Part shown: positions 16,501-22,463 of the stretch, piece after piece
How the letters are laid out: each line of letters begins with the position of its first letter
How positions within the stretch are numbered: position 1 is the first letter of the stretch
Assembly (NCBI RefSeq): GCF_041595635.1
Contig: NZ_JBFHJW010000002.1
Span: forward strand, 1 to 64,000
Direction: 5' to 3'
DNA from: Labilibaculum sp041595635
GTDB taxonomy: Bacteria > Bacteroidota > Bacteroidia > Bacteroidales > Marinifilaceae
Length of the DNA stretch: 64,000 bases
Position numbers and translations under genes: made by a program
Notes under the pieces: model-generated
Told to the model about the DNA's origin: nothing
What the model saw: the letters and a program-made list of their open reading frames with translations, nothing else
Databases searched by the model: none

Positions 16501-18035
16501 TAATTGAAAAATAGTTGTGGCTTAGGTGATAATACAGGTATTGGTGCATCATTTCCCATTGAGCCTACAGGTTCTTGACCGCCAGTAGCCATTGGAAGAA
16601 GAATTCTTTCAAAGTCTTCTTTGCAATAGTTAAAAGTTTTCTGACAAATAGAAAATTGATCCCCAATATCTGAAGGAACCCTTTTTTCAACAGGAATAGC
16701 TTTTAAATCTAATCGGTTTTCTTTTAACCAGTTTTGATATGGATTACGGTAAGTCAATTGAGACTTTACCTCTTCATCAGGAATGATGATTCCAAGCTGT
16801 GTGTCGACAAGTAATAGTTTACCCGGGCGCAATCTTCCTTTTTCTTTGATTTCTTCTGGTTTGAAATGCTGAATACCCACTTCTGATCCCATTACAATCA
16901 TTTCATCATGCGTGATTACATAACGTGAAGGACGCAATCCATTTCTATCTAGTGTTCCTCCAATGTATCTTCCATCAGAAAAAACCAGAGAAGCAGGTCC
17001 ATCCCAAGGCTCCATAAAAGTAGAGTGGTATTCGTAAAATGCTTTTAAGCTTTCTGGAATTGGGTTTTTCTCATTCCAAGACTCAGGAACCATCATACTT
17101 AAGGCATGAGGTAAACTTCTACCAGTAAGGAATAAAAACTCTAGAACATTGTCAAAAGATGCTGAATCACTTTTGTTAGGTTCAACAACAGGGAATAGTT
17201 TTTTGATGTCGTCACCATACATCTCTGATTTTAATAGAGATTCGCGAGCTTGCATCCATAAACGATTTCCTTTAATGGTGTTAATTTCACCATTGTGAGC
17301 AACAATCCGAAATGGTTGAGCTAAATCCCAAGATGGAAATGTATTTGTACTGAAACGAGAGTGAACCATAGCGATTGCACTTTCCATTCGTGGATCTCGA
17401 AGATCTGTATAATATTTACCTAGTTGATCACTTGCAAACATTCCTTTATAAACAAGTACTTTGGAAGATAAACTAGGAATGTAAAACATCTCTTTCTCTT
17501 TCAATTTACTTGCCCGAATATAACTTTCAGCTTGTTTTCTAGCTAAATATAGTCTTCGTTCTAAATCATCTTGTTCGTAATTTCCACCTACGAAAATTTG
17601 TTTAATCAGAGGTTCAGATTGTTTGGCTATTTCTCCAATAGCGTTTGTGTCTGTAGGAACATCTCTCAATTGAAGAAATTCCAAACCCTCTTCCTCCAAA
17701 ATTTGGATAAGAATTTCGAGGCAGAATTTTTCTTCAGGTTCATTTTTAGGTAAAAAAATTAAACCAGTACCGTACTTACCTTCTATTGGAAGTTGAATTC
17801 CAATTTTCTTGTAAAAAGTGTGAGGTAATTGCATTAAAATACCGGCACCATCACCACTTACGTTATCGGCACCACGAGCTCCTCGATGCTCCATATTACA
17901 AAGCACCTCTAGTCCTCGAGAAATGATTTCGAAAGATTTTTTTCCTTTAATATTGGCAACAAAGCCAATTCCACAATTGTCGTGTTCATTCTGAGGGTCG
18001 TACAGACCCTGCTGTTTTGGTCTAAGGTTTCGCAT
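13515..18035 (-). CDS. gltB: Glutamate synthase large subunit
   Basis: The alpha subunit of about 1506 residues has all four family domains: an N-terminal class II glutaminase, a central domain, an FMN synthase domain and a C-terminal GXGXG helix. The glutaminase nucleophile is the Cys in EHDNCGIGFVAN, about 22 residues in, which implies removal of a short propeptide. The FMN domain shows GEGGESSKRF, PGEGGQLPG and the 3Fe-4S ligands MMRKCHLNTCPVG. The C-terminus shows GGKAVVEGVGDHGCEYMTGG. The ATG at 18035 was preferred over the in-frame TTG at 18041. It is first in the gltBD operon and has a long leader. Confidence 0.97.
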   Translation of the reverse strand: MRNLRPKQQGLYDPQNEHDNCGIGFVANIKGKKSFEIISRGLEVLCNMEHRGARGADNVSGDGAGILMQLPHTFYKKIGIQLPIEGKYGTGLIFLPKNEPEEKFCLEILIQILEEEGLEFLQLRDVPTDTNAIGEIAKQSEPLIKQIFVGGNYEQDDLERRLYLARKQAESYIRASKLKEKEMFYIPSLSSKVLVYKGMFASDQLGKYYTDLRDPRMESAIAMVHSRFSTNTFPSWDLAQPFRIVAHNGEINTIKGNRLWMQARESLLKSEMYGDDIKKLFPVVEPNKSDSASFDNVLEFLFLTGRSLPHALSMMVPESWNEKNPIPESLKAFYEYHSTFMEPWDGPASLVFSDGRYIGGTLDRNGLRPSRYVITHDEMIVMGSEVGIQHFKPEEIKEKGRLRPGKLLLVDTQLGIIIPDEEVKSQLTYRNPYQNWLKENRLDLKAIPVEKRVPSDIGDQFSICQKTFNYCKEDFERILLPMATGGQEPVGSMGNDAPIPVLSPKPQLFFNYFRQLFAQVTNPPIDSIRENLVMDLTNYIGSVQKNLLEETAQHCKLIRFKSPLITNTDLGKIKKLKHEEFRHKSIDILFKAAENGAGLEKALDDICKQAEEAVDEQKNYIILTDRNISSKMAPIPVLLAVAAVHHHLINKRKRMQIGLVVETGEAREVNHIALLIAYGASVINPYMSYAVIDKLVKDGRISLEYKTARKNYIKAVNKGLLKVMSKMGISTIGSYLGAQIYEALGVSKEVIDKYFTGTISRIDGIGLKEISEEVLCHHKKAYSEIDPFDNQDLLINNGNIHYRKNGEPHSWNPETIGLLQWATRTNNYEKFKEYSAIVNKETASPNFLRGFFDYKKNPIDISEVEPVESIMKRFCTGAMSYGSISKEAHEALAIAMNKIGGRSNTGEGGESSKRFYSNARSSIKQIASGRFGVNTEYLVNADELQIKVAQGAKPGEGGQLPGFKVDNIIAKLRNSTPGITLISPPPHHDIYSIEDLAQLIFDLKNVNPQACISVKLVSENGVGTVAAGVAKANADLIVIAGCEGGTGASPLSSIKNTGLPVELGLAEAQQTLVMNDLRGRIKLQTDGQLKTGKDIISMALLGAEEFGFATSALVVLGCVMMRKCHLNTCPVGIATQNKELRKKFLGRSEWVINYFRFLAEECRELMAELGFQKFDDLVGRSDLLIKQKNINKWKANTVSIENLIHLPKTDGHTICGVNSKIRTIGEVIDHDLIKLSAKALHDGEKVWIEKKINNTDRTTGAMLSGKVALMKPNKELPDNTIHCIFRGSAGQSFGAFLEKGITFRLIGDSNDYFGKGLSGGKIIVYPSEKSKFKPEDQIIIGNTALYGATSGSTYIRGMAGERFCVRNSGGKAVVEGVGDHGCEYMTGGRVVILGKTGRNFAAGMSGGIAYVLNMDDKLDYFCNKSLVSLDPVETSQDVHELQQMIHEHLLLTQSSVASKILTNWEEYLPHFVKVIPYEYKKVLEEKKLKKIHRKLKLAQSQTEIHE

Positions 18036-18231
18036 AGGCAATTTTTAGTGCGAAGCCAGGAAATGATTTTATCTTTTACAAAAAGGAACACCGAGAAATA
18101 TAGAAATCCCCTATTCTATAAATTTCATAACGACACTAAAGAATCCGATAGTCGTTGTCCTAACTTAAGAAACACCCAAAGATCGAGGTGATATCTTTTT
18201 TTAGCTTGTCTAATCCGTTGCCACAAATATA
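18036..18231 (-). promoter_or_regulatory. gltB promoter and structured 5' leader
   Basis: TATATTTG at 18231-18224 (minus) matches the -7 consensus, with a TTTG about 21 bases upstream. This predicts a leader of about 180 nt before gltB. Two perfect short stems lie within it: AACGAC/GTCGTT spanning 18129-18156 and TATAGAA/TTCTATA spanning 18099-18120. The only ATG ORF is MKFIE plus stop, overlapping the second stem. No known riboswitch consensus was recognised. Upstream to 18416 the sequence holds nothing else I can name. Confidence 0.4.
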
Positions 18232-18416
18232 AACGAAAAAAAAAGACAAAAGCAAACGTTATTGTTAACTTGACTAGCGAAAACGATTGAAAAGCTAAAA
18301 AAAAATCATAAATATTATAGCACTGTGTTCGGTGAATTTCAGAAGCTTACTAAAAACACAATTGATTGTTTTTTAGGTCAATCTAGGATTTTTACTTTAG
18401 TTTATGTTTATATTCT

Positions 18417-18695
18417 TTAATTCTGTTTTTTGCTGGAAATAGTTTGAACTTTTAAAAGTTTTAAAAGTGGCTTTTCAATCCAATTAGGAAGATATTTTCC
18501 TATTTTGGAAATAAACTGTTTGCCAAGAATATAAATTGAGGAATAGAAGAAAACCTTATTAAGAAGGTAAACCGATGCCGTAAAAAGAATGATTTTGTTC
18601 GATCCAGACATGATAAAAGGAAGAGAGAGGTAAAGAAAGAAAGTGATGATAGCTAAACCCAACAGCACAAACCCAACAATTTTTTTAAATTCCAT
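18417..18695 (-). CDS. Small membrane protein (transporter-suffix-like)
   Basis: A 92-residue protein with two hydrophobic segments (IVGFVLLGLAIITFFLYLSL and IILFTASVYLLNKVFFYSSI) and a basic C-terminal tail. It resembles the small stand-alone proteins annotated as transporter suffix domain proteins, which are usually found near efflux carriers; this is a tentative match. It is transcribed leftwards, divergent from the arginine operon, and has no clear operon partner. Function unknown. Confidence 0.6.
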   Translation of the reverse strand: MEFKKIVGFVLLGLAIITFFLYLSLPFIMSGSNKIILFTASVYLLNKVFFYSSIYILGKQFISKIGKYLPNWIEKPLLKLLKVQTISSKKQN

Positions 18696-19009
18696 GATGT
18701 TTACAAGTCTTTAAATTTTTAGTACACAGTTCAATTCTACGGCGAAATGTATAAATGGTTGGTGAAAAAACAGATTTATAATTGTTAAAAAATCATAAAT
18801 AGGTATTATTTAGATTTCCAAATACTCAAAAGTGGGATTTTTAGTAGTAAGAATTGATATTGTAAGTTTTTTTGAGAGAAGTATAGTTATTTAGAGTTAG
18901 AGAGGAAGTGATAATAGGTGGTATTTGTTGTGCAAAGGTTATAAATGCATGTTGATTGAAAAAAATGATTGTTTTATTAGGTTTTTACTGTTTTTTGCAT
19001 TTATCTTTG
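18696..19009 (+). promoter_or_regulatory. Region upstream of the arg operon with TAnnTTTG promoter at 19002-19009
   Basis: The stretch is AT-rich and has no credible gene. TATCTTTG at 19002-19009 is an exact match to the Bacteroidota -7 element. The best -33 candidate is TTAG at 18977-18980, 21 bases upstream. Transcription would start near 19015, about 17 bases before the first arginine leader ORF. I looked for ArgR boxes and saw none convincing. Confidence 0.65.
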
Positions 19010-19031
19010 TAACCAACAAAACAAAATAGCA

Positions 19032-19082
19032 ATGGAAAGTAAACAATTTATTCGACGTCGATTTAATAGATCTTTATCTTAA
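19032..19082 (+). CDS. Arginine leader peptide 1
   Basis: A 16-codon ORF encoding MESKQFIRRRFNRSLS. Four of its 16 codons are Arg (CGA CGT CGA, then AGA). It starts about 17 bases after the predicted transcription start and is followed 34 bases later by a hairpin with a T8 run. This is the classic layout of a ribosome-mediated attenuator upstream of an arginine biosynthetic operon. Expression of the peptide is inferred; there is no homology evidence because leader peptides are not conserved in sequence. Confidence 0.75.
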   Translation: MESKQFIRRRFNRSLS

Positions 19083-19116
19083 ATGATAGGGTAGTGTTGG
19101 TATAAATTATTTCCAA

Positions 19117-19144
19117 GCTTTCCATATCGGAAAGCATTTTTTTT
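19117..19144 (+). terminator. Attenuator terminator 1
   Basis: GCTTTCC (19117-19123), loop ATATC and GGAAAGC (19129-19135) form a perfect 7-bp stem followed by A and eight T. The 5' arm plus loop, at 19117-19125, is also complementary over nine bases (one G-U) to the start of leader 1 at 19032-19040, an alternative pairing that would preclude the terminator. Confidence 0.85.
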
Positions 19145-19167
19145 GAATTTTTATAAGCGATAAACAA

Positions 19168-19254
19168 ATGATCATATTTGATAGCATACGACGACGAAGA
19201 TACAGCTCTCCTTTTGGAAAAGCGGTTGATGTCGTATTGTCGTGTAATCAATGA
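19168..19254 (+). CDS. Arginine leader peptide 2
   Basis: A 28-codon ORF starting MIIFDSIRRRRYSS with four consecutive Arg codons (CGA CGA CGA AGA at 19189-19200). ATACGAC at 19186-19192, which overlaps the Arg codons, is perfectly complementary to GTCGTAT at 19231-19237 within the same ORF. A ribosome stalled on the Arg run would block that pairing. GAAAAGCGGT at 19217-19226 can pair, with one bulge, to ACCGTTTTT in terminator 2, a candidate antiterminator. This is the most textbook-like of the four modules. Confidence 0.8.
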   Translation: MIIFDSIRRRRYSSPFGKAVDVVLSCNQ

Positions 19255-19270
19255 TTAGCAACAATATTTA

Positions 19271-19306
19271 AAAGGCTTACCGTTTTTATCGGTAAGCCTT
19301 TTTTTT
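19271..19306 (+). terminator. Attenuator terminator 2
   Basis: AAAGGCTTACCG and CGGTAAGCCTTT form a perfect 12-bp stem around a 7-base loop, ending in a run of T. It is the strongest hairpin of the leader, 16 bases after the stop of leader peptide 2. Confidence 0.92.
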
Positions 19307-19324
19307 GAATTTAATTATATAGAA

Positions 19325-19423
19325 ATGAAACAAATAATCCATACAGAAAGTCGACGCCATTTGCGTAGTAACTGTTACCCGGGAGGGACGGATGAGCTTT
19401 TTATTTCTGTAATTGAAATATAA
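19325..19423 (+). CDS. Arginine leader peptide 3
   Basis: A 32-codon ORF starting MKQIIHTESRRHLRSN, with Arg codons CGA CGC and CGT within five positions. The Arg codons fall in a small ACGC/GCGT hairpin at 19354-19366. GAGCTT at 19394-19399 can pair with AAGCTT at 19434-19439 in the 5' arm of terminator 3, a candidate antiterminator. The stop codon lies 10 bases before terminator 3. Fewer Arg codons than modules 1 and 2, so support is slightly weaker. Confidence 0.7.
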   Translation: MKQIIHTESRRHLRSNCYPGGTDELFISVIEI

Positions 19424-19433
19424 AATAGTATAT

Positions 19434-19466
19434 AAGCTTACCGTTATTCCACGGTGGGCTTTTTTT
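19434..19466 (+). terminator. Attenuator terminator 3
   Basis: AAGCTTACCG (19434-19443) and CGGTGGGCTT (19452-19461) pair over 10 bp with two G-U pairs, around an 8-base loop, followed by a T7 run. The core GCTTACCG is shared with terminator 2, which suggests duplication of the module. Confidence 0.85.
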
Positions 19467-19492
19467 GTATCAAGTAATTAAAATAAAAAAAA

Positions 19493-19633
19493 ATGAATTT
19501 TTTCAACTCCTTAGATTTTCGACAACGATGTTTTCGAGAACAAAACAATCAGACCGCCAGAGCGGACTTTTTTGTACAATTAAATAACAAGTGGTTGTGC
19601 TTAACAGCTGTAGCACTTTTTTGGGAAATCTAG
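19493..19633 (+). CDS. Arginine leader peptide 4 (longest, atypical)
   Basis: A 46-codon ORF starting MNFFNSLDFRQRCFREQNNQ with three CGA codons within six positions (19520-19537) and one AGA at 19559. Unlike the other leaders, two terminator-like hairpins (19551-19573 and 19597-19622) lie inside the ORF, before its stop codon at 19631. A ribosome completing translation could itself open them, so the logic may differ. The stop lies 15 bases before the first biosynthetic gene. Weakest of the four. Confidence 0.55.
   Translation: MNFFNSLDFRQRCFREQNNQTARADFFVQLNNKWLCLTAVALFWEI
19551..19573 (+). terminator. Attenuator terminator 4a
   Basis: AGACCGC and GCGGACT pair around CAGA with one A-A mismatch, followed by six T. 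It is located within leader ORF 4, just after its arginine codons. Confidence 0.65.
19597..19622 (+). terminator. Attenuator terminator 4b
   Basis: GTGCT (19597-19601) and AGCAC (19612-19616) enclose a loop containing the palindrome ACAGCTGT, followed by six T. It is the last terminator-like element before the first structural gene, 27 bases upstream of its ATG. Confidence 0.65.
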
Positions 19634-19648
19634 TAATAGTAGCATAAA

Positions 19649-20218
19649 ATGATAAATACATCAATGGTGATTGAACAAGAAATTAGTGTCATTAGTGCAG
19701 GTTTAAGGCATTATGAATATGCCCAGGAAATTTGTGATATGATTGAGGCTGCTGCGAAAATTCGCGGAACAGGAATTGCAAAAAGAAATCCTTTGTACGT
19801 TGTACAAAAAATACAGGAAGGGAAAGCAATCATAGCTTTCGACAAGGATAAAGTAATAGGTTTCTGCTATATAGAAACTTGGGAACATGGAAAGTATGTA
19901 GCCAATTCAGGACTTATTGTCGATCCGGAATACCGATCTATTGGTTTGGCCAAAATGATTAAAGCCAAAGCTTTTGAACTTTCCAGAAAGCGTTATCCTG
20001 AAGCAAAAATATTCGGACTTACCACAAGTCTTCCTGTTATGAAAATCAATTCGGAATTAGGCTATAGACCCGTTACCTTTTCAGAGTTAACGACCGATGA
20101 GACATTTTGGAAAGGTTGTGCTAGTTGTATCAATTACGATATACTGCAACGTACCAATCGTAAAATGTGCTTGTGCACGGGTATGCTATACGATCCTTTT
20201 AAAAAGGATAAAAAATAG
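19649..20218 (+). CDS. GNAT acyltransferase, probable ArgA-type N-acylglutamate synthase
   Basis: A 189-residue GNAT enzyme heading the arginine operon, so it probably acylates glutamate in the first pathway step (acetyl- or, as argued for some Bacteroidota, succinyl-). The acyl-CoA site is seen in SGLIVDPEYRSIGLAKMIKAKA (about 87-108; the R/Q-x-x-G-x-A motif is RSIGLA). The C-terminus has four cysteines (C157, C160, C174, C176; GCASC then KMCLC), possibly a zinc site unusual for GNAT proteins. The gene is preceded by the four-module leader. Substrate choice is inferred from the operon. Confidence 0.8.
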   Translation: MINTSMVIEQEISVISAGLRHYEYAQEICDMIEAAAKIRGTGIAKRNPLYVVQKIQEGKAIIAFDKDKVIGFCYIETWEHGKYVANSGLIVDPEYRSIGLAKMIKAKAFELSRKRYPEAKIFGLTTSLPVMKINSELGYRPVTFSELTTDETFWKGCASCINYDILQRTNRKMCLCTGMLYDPFKKDKK

Positions 20219-20287
20219 ATATTCAGAATTGGAAAAGCAATTTCATTAAATCATAAACAATTTTATATACCACAAAAGAACATTATA

Positions 20288-21484
20288 ATGACATCAACTA
20301 AGAAAAAAGTAGTATTAGCATATAGCGGAGGTTTAGATACAACATATTGTGCACTTTATTTATCTAAGGAGTTAAACATGGATGTGTACACAGTTCTAGG
20401 CAATACAGGTGGTTTTAGTGATGCAGAACTAGCAGATATTGAAGAGAGAACAAAGCAGTTGGGCGTTATTCAACATGCAGCACTTGATATCACTCAGGAA
20501 TACTACGATAAATGTATTAAATACATGATTATGGGAAATGTTCTAAAGAACAATACTTACCCATTGTCAGTTAGTTCAGAAAGAGCTTTCCAAGCTATGG
20601 CGATTGCTCAATATGCACATTCCATTGGTGCTGATTATATTGCACACGGTAGTACAGGTGCTGGAAATGATCAAATTCGATTTGATTTGATCTTTAAAAT
20701 TATGGCTCCTAATGCCGAAATTATTACCCCCACAAGAGATTTAGAATTAAGCAGAGAAACTGAGATTAATTATCTGAAAGAAAATGGAATTACAGCCAAT
20801 TTTGAAAAGATGAAATACTCAATTAATGCAGGAATTTGGGGAACAAGTATTGGAGGAAAAGAAACTTTGTCTTCTAATTTACCTTTGCCAGAAGAGGCTT
20901 ATCCTAAGCAAGTTGTTAAAACCGAATCAGAAAAAATGATTATAGGTTTTGAAAAAGGTGAATTAGTAAGTGTAAATGATGAAAAGTTAACTCCACTTGA
21001 AGCCATTAAAAAAATTGAGGCCATAGGTTCTCAGTTTGGTATTGGTCGCGATATGCACATTGGTGATACAATTATTGGAACCAAAGGTAGAGTTGCATTC
21101 GAAGCTGCAGCCCCTTTGATGATTATTAAAGCGCATGAAACATTAGAGAAACACACGCTTACAAAATGGCAAATGCACTGGAAAGAGCAAATAGCTAATT
21201 TTTATGGCATGCTGTTGCATGAAGCTCAGTATTTAGAGCCTGTAATGAGAAATATGGAGACCTTTTTAGTCGATTCTCAGTCGAAAGTAACGGGTACTGT
21301 TATTTTGAACTTAAGCCCTAAGTATTTTATGGTAGAAGGAATTACCTCTCCAAATGATTTAATGACAGATCTTTTTGGTCAATATGGCGAAACTAGTAAA
21401 GGATGGACCGCCGATGATGTCAAAGGGTTTACGAATATTTTGGCCAATTCAATGAAGATTTATTACACAGTAAATCAAGAATAG
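20288..21484 (+). CDS. argG: Argininosuccinate synthase
   Basis: A 398-residue enzyme that joins citrulline and aspartate using ATP. The PP-loop is AYSGGLDTTYCALYL near the N-terminus, and the TVLGNTGGFSDAEL and HGSTGAGNDQIRFD segments complete the ATP and citrulline sites. The length is normal for the family. Second gene of the operon, 70 bases after the acyltransferase; argC follows after one base, showing tight coupling. Confidence 0.96.
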   Translation: MTSTKKKVVLAYSGGLDTTYCALYLSKELNMDVYTVLGNTGGFSDAELADIEERTKQLGVIQHAALDITQEYYDKCIKYMIMGNVLKNNTYPLSVSSERAFQAMAIAQYAHSIGADYIAHGSTGAGNDQIRFDLIFKIMAPNAEIITPTRDLELSRETEINYLKENGITANFEKMKYSINAGIWGTSIGGKETLSSNLPLPEEAYPKQVVKTESEKMIIGFEKGELVSVNDEKLTPLEAIKKIEAIGSQFGIGRDMHIGDTIIGTKGRVAFEAAAPLMIIKAHETLEKHTLTKWQMHWKEQIANFYGMLLHEAQYLEPVMRNMETFLVDSQSKVTGTVILNLSPKYFMVEGITSPNDLMTDLFGQYGETSKGWTADDVKGFTNILANSMKIYYTVNQE

Positions 21485-21485
21485 T

Positions 21486-22451
21486 ATGGTGAAAATAGGA
21501 ATTATTGGTGGAGCTGGATATACTGCAGGGGAATTGCTGCGAATTTTAATCTGGCATCCACTTGCAAATATTACTTTTGTTCAAAGTACAAGTCATAATG
21601 GACATCCAATTACGGATGTCCACAGAGATTTATTAGGCGACACAGATTTACAATTTTCTCAGCCGGATTTCTCATCAGTTGATGTTCTGTTTATTTGCTC
21701 TGGACACGGTAAAACTAAGTTGTTTTTAGAAAAAAATATTTTGCCAAAGGGATTGAAAATTATTGATTTAAGTACCGACTTTAGACCTAGATCAAATGAA
21801 AAAGGATTTGTGTATGGCTTGCCGGAAGTAAATAAAAGTACAATCGAAAAGGCTACTAAAATTGCAAATCCAGGTTGTTTTGCTACTTGTATCGAACTTG
21901 GATTGTTGCCTTTGGCTCAAGAAAATCAACTAAAAGCGGACATTCATGTAAATGCAATAACAGGATCTACTGGCGCAGGTCAAAATCCGAGTACAACTTC
22001 GCACTTTAGTTGGAAAAACAATAATGTTTCTGTTTACAAGGCATTTACTCATCAGCATTTGGCTGAGATTACAGAAACGGTTTTGCAGTTGCAAACTAAT
22101 TTCGATAAAGAGATCAACTTTATTCCAGTACGAGGGAACTTTAGCCGTGGAATAATGGCAACAATATATACCGATTGTGATTGGTCAATTGAAGAAGCAA
22201 TTGAAAAGTACAAGAACTACTATGAAACTCATCCTTTTGTTTCAATATCAAACGTAGTACCTGATGTAAAACAGGTTGTAAACACAAATAAATGTGTTTT
22301 GTATCTGGAAAAGCATGGTCGAAAACTAATGATTATTTCTGTGGTAGATAATTTACTAAAAGGAGCTTCGGGGCAGGCAGTACAGAATATGAACTTACTT
22401 TTCGGGATTCCTGAAACAGTAGGATTGGGCTTAAAACCAGTTGGATTTTAA
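21486..22451 (+). CDS. argC: N-acetyl(or succinyl)-gamma-glutamyl-phosphate reductase
   Basis: A 321-residue NADPH-dependent enzyme reducing N-acylglutamyl phosphate to the semialdehyde. The nucleotide fold starts IGIIGGAGYTAGELLRIL, and the catalytic cysteine is in NPGCFATCIELGLLPL. GSTGAGQNPS and the histidine in FTHQHLAEI belong to the substrate site. Length and motifs are standard. It lies between argG and argD with very short gaps. Confidence 0.96.
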   Translation: MVKIGIIGGAGYTAGELLRILIWHPLANITFVQSTSHNGHPITDVHRDLLGDTDLQFSQPDFSSVDVLFICSGHGKTKLFLEKNILPKGLKIIDLSTDFRPRSNEKGFVYGLPEVNKSTIEKATKIANPGCFATCIELGLLPLAQENQLKADIHVNAITGSTGAGQNPSTTSHFSWKNNNVSVYKAFTHQHLAEITETVLQLQTNFDKEINFIPVRGNFSRGIMATIYTDCDWSIEEAIEKYKNYYETHPFVSISNVVPDVKQVVNTNKCVLYLEKHGRKLMIISVVDNLLKGASGQAVQNMNLLFGIPETVGLGLKPVGF

Positions 22452-22463
22452 AGAAAGAAAAAA

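Noticed and set aside
19063..19251. Leftward 62-codon ORF across the arg leader
   Set aside because: It is antisense to leader ORF 2 and terminator 1. Its product has no recognisable features, and the leader organisation on the plus strand explains the sequence.
19009..19648. T-box or arginine riboswitch as an explanation of the arg leader
   Set aside because: No T-box consensus or other known aptamer was recognised, while the repeated Arg-codon ORF plus terminator layout fits leader-peptide attenuation.
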